Part shown: positions 1 through 4,987 of the stretch, piece by piece
Layout of the letters: the number at the start of each line of letters is the position of its first letter
Position numbering within the stretch: the stretch's first letter is position 1
Assembly: GCA_017613815.1 (NCBI GenBank)
Contig: JAGADB010000022.1
Span: 1 to 5,241 of the forward strand
Direction: 5' to 3'
DNA from: Clostridia bacterium
GTDB taxonomy: Bacteria > Bacillota > Clostridia > Oscillospirales > CAG-382
DNA length: 5,241 bases
Notes under the pieces: generated by a model
Databases searched by the model: none
Told to the model about the DNA's origin: nothing
What the model saw: only the letters and a program-made list of their open reading frames with translations
Translations under genes and position numbers: made by a program

Positions 1-447
1 GATATTTATATCATAGTTCGCCCTCATTCCGAATGAATTGTTCAATACGTTTATAACGTCGTTTGAAAGTCCTGCGATATATTTTAACGGGTTTACGATG
101 ACGCTGTACAGACCGAAAAGAATAGGCATCTGTATAAGCAAAGGCAGGCAGCCTGCCGCGGGATTGACGTTTTCCGTCTTATACAGTTCCATTATCTCCT
201 GCTGCATCTTCTGCTGGGTTGCCTTGTCGTTTCTGCCCGCGTATTTTTTTCTTATCGCGGTTTCCATAGGTCTTACTTTAGCCTGTTTCAACGACGTTTT
301 CTGCTGTTTTATTCCGAGCGGGAACAAAATCAGCTTTACGAAAACGGCAAAGAGAACGAGCGTAAACATATAGTTTTCAAAACATATGTTTTTGTACATC
401 CAGCCGATAACCGCGCCGAACGCAGGTGTAATTACGGGTATATTCAT
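1..447 (-). CDS. yidC: Membrane protein insertase YidC/Oxa1 family, N-terminal part (cut by left edge)
   Basis: This reading frame stays open from an ATG at 447 to the window edge, giving 149 residues. YidC inserts and folds membrane proteins in the cytoplasmic membrane, alone or with SecYEG. What is seen: a short N-terminus, a first hydrophobic span near residues 27-45 ending in FVKLILFPLGIKQQKTS, a basic amphipathic cytoplasmic region near 48-95 (KQAKVRPMETAIRKKY, then a QQKMQQEIMELYK stretch), the family signature NPAAGCLPLLIQMPILFGLY at 95-114, and the second span starting there. There is no large P1 periplasmic domain, as in the Gram-positive short form. The position in the first span that is usually Arg in this family is Lys38. 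A GAGGAA element lies about 11 bases upstream of the start. The gene follows yidD by 26 bases and is probably co-transcribed with it. The identification is firm; the C-terminal half is outside the window. Confidence 0.95.
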   Translation of the reverse strand, partial: MNIPVITPAFGAVIGWMYKNICFENYMFTLVLFAVFVKLILFPLGIKQQKTSLKQAKVRPMETAIRKKYAGRNDKATQQKMQQEIMELYKTENVNPAAGCLPLLIQMPILFGLYSVIVNPLKYIAGLSNDVINVLNNSFGMRANYDINI

Positions 448-473
448 AGTTGTAATTTTTCCTCTTTCATAAG

Positions 474-713
474 TTATACTGTTTTCTTCTTTTCCCTTTT
501 GGGAGGCACTGGATCATATCCGCCCTTCGAAAAAGGGTTGCATCTCAAAACACGCCAAACCGCAAGCGCCGTTCCGACGAAAAAGCCGTGAACCTTATAC
601 GCTTCAATCGCGTACTGCGAGCACGTCGGGTAAAATCTGCACGACGGATTGCGCTTTAACGGCGATAAAATTTTCTGATAAACTTTTATTAAAAATATGC
701 ATACGTGTTTCAT
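474..713 (-). CDS. yidD: Membrane protein insertion efficiency factor YidD
   Basis: This 79-residue protein matches the YidD family over its full length. An N-terminal amphipathic segment (residues 4-17, IFLIKVYQKILSPL) is followed by the cysteine-rich signature PSCRFYPTCSQYAIEA (23-38), then ALAVWRVLRCNPFSKGGYDPVP (49-70) and a basic tail. Cys25, Cys31 and Cys58 are the conserved cysteines. YidD sits on the inner face of the membrane near YidC and helps insertion of membrane proteins; this role is known from the family and is not visible in the sequence. The start codon overlaps the rnpA stop by four bases (ATGA), so translation is probably coupled, and no strong ribosome binding site is visible. 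yidC begins 26 bases downstream. Identification is near certain from motifs and context. Confidence 0.97.
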   Translation of the reverse strand: MKHVCIFLIKVYQKILSPLKRNPSCRFYPTCSQYAIEAYKVHGFFVGTALAVWRVLRCNPFSKGGYDPVPPKREKKKTV

Positions 714-1093
714 GACTGCTTATCGTTATTTTCCTCGCAAACGCCGAGTTTTTCAAAGCAATACCGCATACTTTCATAAACGTCTTTCGTCTTTACTCCT
801 TTGGAAAAGGCGGCTCCCCTCGCGGCGACGACAATAAGATATCCTTCCTTCAGATCCGGAAGATTCATCCTGTACGCCGCTCTTATCAACCTCTTTACGC
901 GGTTTCTCTTTACAGCTTTTCCGAGTTTTCTGTTGACGGTAATTCCGAGCTTTGTGGAACGTGAAAAATCCGCTTTTTTTTCGTAATTGGCGAGCACGTA
1001 TACCGCAACGTATTTCGAAACGGCGCTTTTTCCCTTACGGTATGCTTTGGAAAACAGATGGTTTTCGCAAATAGGATAAAGTTTTCTAATCAT
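710..1093 (-). CDS. rnpA: Ribonuclease P protein component
   Basis: This encodes the 127-residue basic protein subunit that joins the RNase P RNA and helps it bind the leader of precursor tRNAs for 5' maturation. The diagnostic RNR box is seen at residues 61-75 (VKRNRVKRLIRAAYR), preceded by KLGITVNRKLGKA (48-60). The N-terminal LFSKAYRKGKS (13-23) matches the family's usual F-x-x-(V/A)-(Y/R)-xx-G-K pattern. The C-terminus ends in an acidic and polar tail typical of the longer Gram-positive versions. The ATG at 1093 has only a weak GAGA just upstream, and a six-codon minicistron (1110-1090) ends in a four-base overlap with it, which may couple translation. The gene lies downstream of rpmH and of a terminator-like hairpin, and its stop overlaps the yidD start. 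The RNase P RNA is not in the window. Confidence 0.97.
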   Translation of the reverse strand: MIRKLYPICENHLFSKAYRKGKSAVSKYVAVYVLANYEKKADFSRSTKLGITVNRKLGKAVKRNRVKRLIRAAYRMNLPDLKEGYLIVVAARGAAFSKGVKTKDVYESMRYCFEKLGVCEENNDKQS

Positions 1094-1110
1094 TTTCTCA
1101 ATAAAAACAT
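1090..1110 (-). CDS. Possible six-codon leader cistron overlapping rnpA start
   Basis: An ATG at 1110 opens a tiny frame reading MFLLRK whose TGA stop overlaps the rnpA ATG as ATGA. An AAAGG element (1120-1124) lies about 10 bases upstream of it. rnpA itself has only a weak ribosome binding site, so ribosomes finishing this frame could re-start on rnpA. A frame this short arises easily by chance; the reason to list it is the exact ATGA overlap together with a plausible Shine-Dalgarno sequence. Confidence 0.2.
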   Translation of the reverse strand: MFLLRK

Positions 1111-1129
1111 AAGGCGTGTACCTTTAATG

Positions 1130-1188
1130 AAAAAAGAGCGAAGTCTCAAGCCTTCTGCGTTCTTGCAGACTATCGAACCACGCTCTTT
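1130..1188 (-). terminator. Terminator-like hairpin with U-run between rpmH and rnpA (probable attenuator)
   Basis: Read on the minus strand, an 8-base arm AAAGAGCG (1188-1181) pairs perfectly with CGCTCTTT (1140-1133), and the 3' arm runs straight into a six-T tract (1135-1130). Inside, AGTCT (1171-1167) pairs with AGACT (1146-1142) and CAAG (1165-1162) pairs with CTTG (1150-1147), giving a long interrupted stem with an 11-base loop. The element starts 12 bases after the rpmH stop. Because rnpA, yidD and yidC lie downstream on the same strand with no clear promoter of their own between, it is most likely a partial terminator that lowers RnpA relative to L34. The long interrupted stem is unusual for a simple terminator and could also be a processing site. 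Confidence 0.7.
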
Positions 1189-1199
1189 ATTAGACTTCA

Positions 1200-1334
1200 T
1201 CAATAAGTAAGTCTTACTCTGCCCTTTGCACGTCTTCTCTTCAAAACTTTTCTTCCGTTGGCAGTTTTCATACGTTTTCTGAAGCCGTGTTCAACTTTTC
1301 TCTGGCGTTTTTTCGGCTGATATGTTCTTAACAT
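1200..1334 (-). CDS. rpmH: 50S ribosomal protein L34
   Basis: A 44-codon frame gives the textbook L34 sequence, starting MLRTYQPKKRQRKVEHGF and ending RAKGRVRLTY. It is extremely basic and has the usual length of the family (44-47 residues). L34 is a late-assembling protein of the large ribosomal subunit that binds 23S rRNA. The start at 1334 is supported by an AGAGAGGTG ribosome binding site ending seven bases upstream. A sigma-A-type promoter lies about 70 to 100 bases upstream, and a terminator-like hairpin follows the stop codon, so the gene may be expressed largely on its own mRNA with some readthrough into rnpA. In many bacteria rpmH lies beside dnaA and oriC; here a CapA-family gene is upstream on the same strand. 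Confidence 0.98.
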   Translation of the reverse strand: MLRTYQPKKRQRKVEHGFRKRMKTANGRKVLKRRRAKGRVRLTY

Positions 1335-1404
1335 TACGATGCACCTCTCTTTCCGGGATATGAACTTTATATGAGTTCAAAGAAACATATTCACATTTAC
1401 AGTT

Positions 1405-1434
1405 ATTATATACCATATATATTGATTTTGTCAA
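1405..1434 (-). promoter_or_regulatory. Sigma-A-type promoter of rpmH
   Basis: On the minus strand a perfect TTGACA (1434-1429) is followed by an 18-base spacer and a perfect TATAAT (1410-1405). Transcription would start near 1398, leaving a leader of about 63 bases before the rpmH ATG at 1334. Two consensus hexamers fit the high expression expected of a ribosomal protein gene. The surrounding tract is very AT-rich, so alternative -10 registers (such as TATATA) exist. Confidence 0.75.
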
Positions 1435-1456
1435 GAGAAATCGGAAACTTTTTCAA

Positions 1457-1471
1457 AAATTGAGACAATTT
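1457..1471 (-). terminator. Weak hairpin downstream of capA
   Basis: About 22 bases after the capA stop, the minus strand reads AAATTG-TCT-CAATTT followed by two more T residues and then G. The six-base stem has a single G-C pair and no long U-run, so it would be a poor terminator. It is the only candidate for ending the capA transcript before the rpmH promoter (1405-1434); readthrough into rpmH is likely. Confidence 0.25.
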
Positions 1472-1493
1472 CGGCCGTTTTCTTGATTTTTCT

Positions 1494-2783
1494 CTAATTT
1501 CTGTAAAAATCCTCCGTCAGAAACTCATCGGGGATGGCGTTGTTTATTATGTTTCTCATATATTTATACGACATCGACGGGTCGAATTTATGCGCTCCGT
1601 GAACCTTTTCGAGCTCTTCGGTGTATTCGGAAAATTTATAAATCTTAAAACCTCTGACGCTGTAGTTGTACTGACAAACCGTCGGTATAAAGTACGCGTT
1701 TTCAACAGAAGTTCCGTTCGGCGCCTTTATTATGTCAAAGCCCAGAATTCCGCCAACCATATTTCTCGAATACATCATTCCCGAAAGGAAGTTGCCGAGA
1801 GAATACATTACGAGCGTCTTGCCGCCGTCTTTTCTTTCTTCCCATTTCATCGGCTGCAAAACGTGCGGGTGGTGTCCTATAATTACGTCTACTCCGTTAT
1901 CTATCATTATCTGCGCTTTTCTCGTCTGTTCAGGTCCCGGCTTGAAGCTGTCCTCGGTACCCCAGTGAATCGAAACGATTACCGCGTCGGCAAGCTCGCG
2001 CGCCTTCTTGGTCTGCCTGTCTATATCCTCGTCGTTATAAATTGGAACGTAAAGCTCGGAGCCCTTTGCGAGCGTAAGTCCGTTTGTGCCGTAAGTATAA
2101 GACAAAAACGCAATTTTAATTCCGTTTTGCTCGATAACCTTTATATTTTCAAAGTCCTCTTTGTTCTTATAGCCGCCTATCTGGAACGCGCCGTCAGTAT
2201 TGTCCCAGAATTCTATCGTCCTCTTATATCCCGCCGTCGTGCTGTCAAGCATATGGTTGTTTGAAATACCGATAACGTCAAAGCCGAGTTCGACAAGGTC
2301 ATATCCGACTTCGTCGGGAGAATTGAAAAGCGGGTATCCCGAAATCGGTTTTATGTCGCCTGCAAAAGGCGATTCCTGGTTGATAAAAGCGATATCCGCG
2401 TCTTTTATGATATCGGCGACGTTATCGTACATAGGGATAAAATTGTATCTTTTATCGGTCCCTTCGGCAAGCGTTTTGGCGTCGCTGTAAACGGTACTGT
2501 GAATAAGATTGTCACCGCAGGCGATAAACGATACTTTTTCTGTATGTATTTTCTCCGCGGCGGTCTGCAAAACGTCTTCTTCACACGTAAGAATCCCTTT
2601 TCCGAGAACGTCGGCGGGAGTTATTGTCTCTTTTATGTCATTTTTACCGTAACCGGCCGAAAGATTCTTTGTATTGCCGTATTCATTCGATTTTTCGCCG
2701 TTTTTGAGCATGGGAAGCACCAAAAGAAGCGAAAGCGCAAGCGCGATTACTATAATAACCGTTAAAATGCCGTTTCTTTTCAC
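1494..2783 (-). CDS. CapA family protein (membrane-anchored metallophosphatase-fold protein)
   Basis: This 429-residue protein has a basic N-terminus and one hydrophobic span (residues 6-26), with a polar linker to about residue 82, so the catalytic-type domain is probably outside the membrane. The domain (about 83-375) shows the CapA/PgsA pattern: GDNLIHS (90-96), NQESP (135-139), SNNHMLD (174-180), SIHWG (271-275), GHHPHVLQ (303-310) and YSLGNF (327-332). These acidic, Asn and His residues are the metal-site positions of the calcineurin-like fold. Relatives take part in capsule or poly-gamma-glutamate production, but the substrate of this one is unknown and no other capsule genes are in the window. 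The start is GTG at 2783, set by an AAAGGTGAG site and by an in-frame TGA nine bases upstream. It is transcribed divergently from the secreted-protein operon and lies directly upstream of rpmH. Family assignment is firm; biological role is not. Confidence 0.92.
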   Translation of the reverse strand: MKRNGILTVIIVIALALSLLLVLPMLKNGEKSNEYGNTKNLSAGYGKNDIKETITPADVLGKGILTCEEDVLQTAAEKIHTEKVSFIACGDNLIHSTVYSDAKTLAEGTDKRYNFIPMYDNVADIIKDADIAFINQESPFAGDIKPISGYPLFNSPDEVGYDLVELGFDVIGISNNHMLDSTTAGYKRTIEFWDNTDGAFQIGGYKNKEDFENIKVIEQNGIKIAFLSYTYGTNGLTLAKGSELYVPIYNDEDIDRQTKKARELADAVIVSIHWGTEDSFKPGPEQTRKAQIMIDNGVDVIIGHHPHVLQPMKWEERKDGGKTLVMYSLGNFLSGMMYSRNMVGGILGFDIIKAPNGTSVENAYFIPTVCQYNYSVRGFKIYKFSEYTEELEKVHGAHKFDPSMSYKYMRNIINNAIPDEFLTEDFYRN

Positions 2784-2807
2784 TGTATCTCACCTTTCAG
2801 TAATAAC

Positions 2808-2836
2808 AGTATATCATTTGACGGTATAAAAATCAA
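2808..2836 (-). promoter_or_regulatory. Promoter of the capA-family gene
   Basis: On the minus strand TTGATT (2836-2831) is followed by a 17-base spacer and TATACT (2813-2808), with a TGA extended -10 element directly before it. Transcription would start near 2801, giving a leader of about 18 bases before the GTG at 2783. Hexamer quality, ideal spacing and position all agree. Confidence 0.65.
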
Positions 2837-2862
2837 TTATATTTTTATTAAAATATCAATTA
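2832..2862. repeat. Direct and inverted repeats between divergent promoters
   Basis: The octamer ATCAATTA occurs at 2832-2839 and again at 2855-2862, 23 bases apart, about two helical turns. Between them lies a perfect inverted repeat, ATATTTT (2839-2845) and AAAATAT (2850-2856), with a four-base centre. The first octamer overlaps the -35 box of the minus-strand promoter. The arrangement resembles an operator, but the region is so AT-rich that chance is a serious alternative. Confidence 0.3.
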
Positions 2863-2887
2863 ACGACAATTCAGGAAAAATTTGCTA

Positions 2888-2916
2888 TTGAAAGATGTCA
2901 AATAATATGATAAAAT
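2888..2916 (+). promoter_or_regulatory. Promoter of the secreted-protein / SpoIID-domain operon
   Basis: TTGAAA (2888-2893) is followed by a 17-base spacer and TAAAAT (2911-2916), with TGA directly before the -10 (extended -10). The predicted transcript starts near 2923, about 19 bases before the chosen ATG at 2942. The shape is that of a housekeeping sigma-A promoter; I see no clear sporulation-sigma consensus. Confidence 0.65.
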
Positions 2917-2941
2917 AGTATTTGCGAAAAGGAGGATGATT

Positions 2942-3502
2942 ATGAAAAGGTATAAATTCTTGAAAATCTGTGCGGGCATCGTTTTATCCGCGTTGATTAT
3001 TATTCCTCTTGCCTTTTCCGCGGTTTCTTATTCCGCGGAAAACGATCCGCTCGTAACGCTGAGTTACCTCACGGATATAATACTTCCTCAAATGAAACAG
3101 GACGTTTCGGCGGAAATAGACAAAAAGATTGCGGCAAGCGCCGATATTATAAATTCCGTTACTACGCCGGATGATAATCCGGACGGTTCGGATGAAAACA
3201 ATGACGGCGAAGAGCACAGTCCGCTCGGTACGTTTACGCTTCTGGAGCTTGAAAACGGAAAATGCGTGTATACGAATTCGGTTCTGGAATTCATCGTCCG
3301 TCCCGGCAGCTCTGTAAGCGCAATTTCGCCTTTTCCCGAACAGGGTATCGCCGACATAACAAACGCCGTCGAATATCTTGAAGGCGACGAAATCAAAATC
3401 AATTCCTACTGCCTTATTCCGCGGGGAAACGACGGCAGAGGCATAAAAGTAAATAACGAATTATCATACATACTGGTTAGGGGGGACTACTACATTGGCT
3501 AA
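2942..3502 (+). CDS. Secreted protein of unknown function
   Basis: I do not recognise a named family. The 186-residue product has a clear signal peptide: basic MKRYKFLK, a hydrophobic core at 10-28 and a likely cut after SYSA (residue 32). Next comes a probably helical segment (33-75), an acidic Asp/Asn/Glu-rich linker (76-92) and a compact C-terminal region (95-186). That region contains VLEFIVRPGSS (115-124), GIADITNAVEYLEGD (135-149) and LIPRGNDGRGIK ending in LVRGDYYIG. It should act outside the membrane. I chose the ATG at 2942 rather than the ATG at 2936, because the AGGAGG site (2930-2935) directly abuts the earlier one and is six bases from the later one. The downstream small gene overlaps its end by eight bases, and a SpoIID-domain gene follows, so an envelope role is likely but unproven. 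Confidence 0.85.
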   Translation: MKRYKFLKICAGIVLSALIIIPLAFSAVSYSAENDPLVTLSYLTDIILPQMKQDVSAEIDKKIAASADIINSVTTPDDNPDGSDENNDGEEHSPLGTFTLLELENGKCVYTNSVLEFIVRPGSSVSAISPFPEQGIADITNAVEYLEGDEIKINSYCLIPRGNDGRGIKVNNELSYILVRGDYYIG

Positions 3503-3626
3503 AGAGGTTAGTAAAAAAGACACCAAAAAAGCAAAAAAATGGGGAGTAAGAATTCTCGTTTTTGTTCTTGCGGCTATGTTTATCATAATGACTCTTATTC
3601 AGGTCATTCCGGCACTTTTTGCATAA
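3495..3626 (+). CDS. Small single-span membrane protein (43 residues), TTG start
   Basis: This frame starts with TTG at 3495, nine bases after an AGGGGGG ribosome binding site (3479-3485), and overlaps the end of the preceding gene by eight bases. The product begins with a lysine-rich cytoplasmic head (MAKEVSKKDTKKAKKWG) followed by one hydrophobic helix at about residues 18-38 (starting VRILVFVLAAMFIIMT) and a very short tail ending ALFA. By the positive-inside rule the lysine-rich end should face the cytoplasm. No function can be assigned. The frame fills the gap between the secreted protein and the SpoIID-domain gene, and the good ribosome binding site, the sensible topology and the tight packing argue that it is real. 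It is easily missed because of its length and start codon. Confidence 0.75.
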   Translation: MAKEVSKKDTKKAKKWGVRILVFVLAAMFIIMTLIQVIPALFA

Positions 3627-3639
3627 TTATGCAGAGAAA

Positions 3640-4974
3640 ATGAGAATATCGGGTCTTTTTGCAAAAATTACGGCAACGGCACTTGTTTTAACGATAAGCG
3701 CCTTTGCCTTTTTTGCGTTTTCACAGGAAATTCCGAAAAGTTCCGACGAAATCCGCGTTGGAATAAGTTACGGAGCATCCTCTTCCGATACAGTGGAAAT
3801 TAAATCCGATTGCGGCTTTGATATAGCTTCTGCTCAATCGGATTTTCAGCACTACGACGTTTCTTCCGTCATAGGAAAAGCTTCTTCTTCCGGTATAACG
3901 CTTTCGACAAAGCTCGGAGGAAACATTTTAAGCGCCGCAAAAGGACAGGAAATCATAATCTCGAACGAAAATGCTCTTCTCACCGTGGGAAACACGTCTT
4001 ACCGCGGAAAAATCATACTGTTTATAAATTCAAGCGGTAAAATCACCGTCGTAAACAAGCTTCCCGTTGACGATTATCTCAAAGGCGTGCTCCCGTATGA
4101 AGTTTTTACTTCATGGCCGGAAGAGACCTTAAAGGCAATGGCGATAGTAGCAAGAACATATGCGGTAAAGGCCATGATTTCGTCATCACACGCGTCCGAC
4201 GGCTTTGATATATGCGCGTCTACACACTGTCAGTCTTACGGCGGAACGGCAAAGGAAACTGAAAGAACGAATAACGCCGTTTTAGAAACGTCGGGATGCA
4301 TAATAACCTATAATAACGAAGTTGCAACCACTCCTTATTTTTCATCCGCCGGATACTATACGGAAAGCGTTTCGTCGGGCTGGGGCAGCAGCGCGGAGCT
4401 CTTCCCCTACCTTACTTCCGTTTACAACCCTTATGAAGATTACAGAAGAATTACAAACGGTAAATGGGAAAACGTCGTATCAAAAAACGACGTCATAAAC
4501 CACGTCTCCTCTTTTTACAGAGAAAAGCTTTCGGGAAACATAACGGATATCAGTTATGAAAGGCAGGAAAACGGATATATTAACTCCGCTTCCATCACCG
4601 ATTCCTCGGGAAAAACGATAAAACTCAACACATCAAGCTCCGTGCGCTCGTTCTTCGGAGACCTTGTAAAAAGCGCAAACTTCGGTATTGCCGAAACATA
4701 CGTACCTTCAGGACGTTCGACTCCCGCAGTCACCGTTATTTCGGCAAACGGAACCTATGAAATGACAAACATCGGCGGTTATGATTACATAGACTCCGAA
4801 GGTCAGAAGAAATGCTTAGGCGTTGAAAGCGTATACGTTTTCGACGGCAAAGGCAGCGGACACGGCATAGGCCTCAGTCAGTACGGCGCAAAATATATGG
4901 CGGACGCGGGCTTTTCTTATGAAGAAATCATAAGCACGTATTTTCCCGGCACCGAATTATCTTATTTGGAATAA
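3640..4974 (+). CDS. SpoIID/LytB domain-containing protein (probable peptidoglycan lytic transglycosylase)
   Basis: From the ATG at 3640 the product is 444 residues, with a signal peptide or signal anchor (basic MRISGLFAK, hydrophobic to about residue 28). An N-terminal region of about 100 residues starting EIRVGISYG precedes the SpoIID domain (about 130-440). Key motifs are LPVDDYLKGVLPYE with Glu154 matching the catalytic Glu of SpoIID, W159, LKAMAIVARTYAVK (164-177), a His184, Cys192, His196, Cys197 cluster in HASDGFDICASTHCQSYGG that fits the zinc site of clostridial SpoIID, and GSGHGIGLSQYGAKYMA (405-421) with the closing YFPGTEL. SpoIID cleaves denuded glycan strands during engulfment of the forespore. 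The protein is about 100 residues longer than classical SpoIID and no other sporulation gene is present, so it may be a paralogue with another wall-remodelling role. A TTG at 3619 could add seven residues but lacks a ribosome binding site; the ATG has only a weak AGAGA, so coupling to the small gene upstream is likely. Confidence 0.9.
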   Translation: MRISGLFAKITATALVLTISAFAFFAFSQEIPKSSDEIRVGISYGASSSDTVEIKSDCGFDIASAQSDFQHYDVSSVIGKASSSGITLSTKLGGNILSAAKGQEIIISNENALLTVGNTSYRGKIILFINSSGKITVVNKLPVDDYLKGVLPYEVFTSWPEETLKAMAIVARTYAVKAMISSSHASDGFDICASTHCQSYGGTAKETERTNNAVLETSGCIITYNNEVATTPYFSSAGYYTESVSSGWGSSAELFPYLTSVYNPYEDYRRITNGKWENVVSKNDVINHVSSFYREKLSGNITDISYERQENGYINSASITDSSGKTIKLNTSSSVRSFFGDLVKSANFGIAETYVPSGRSTPAVTVISANGTYEMTNIGGYDYIDSEGQKKCLGVESVYVFDGKGSGHGIGLSQYGAKYMADAGFSYEEIISTYFPGTELSYLE

Positions 4975-4987
4975 TACGGAGGCTATA

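Noticed and set aside
38..373. 111-residue plus-strand frame
   Set aside because: It lies entirely antisense to yidC, whose minus-strand frame gives a clear family match, and it resembles nothing itself.
1472..1477. CGGCCG palindrome as part of a terminator
   Set aside because: It is a six-base palindrome without a loop or extended arms, and it is not followed by a U-run.
1335..1493. Replication origin upstream of rpmH
   Set aside because: The region is AT-rich and sits where oriC often lies, but I see no DnaA-box repeats and dnaA is not adjacent.
1590..2264. 224-residue plus-strand frame
   Set aside because: It is antisense to the CapA-family gene. Its Arg/Tyr/Val-rich composition is that of a reverse-strand shadow and it has no ribosome binding site.
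2936..2941. Earlier ATG at 2936 as start of the secreted protein
   Set aside because: The AGGAGG site ends at 2935, directly against this ATG, leaving no spacer. The ATG at 2942 has a normal six-base spacer and gives a cleaner signal peptide.
3088..3402. Minus-strand frames opposite the secreted protein gene (also 2984-3217)
   Set aside because: They are antisense to a gene with a signal peptide, promoter and good ribosome binding site, and have no such support themselves.
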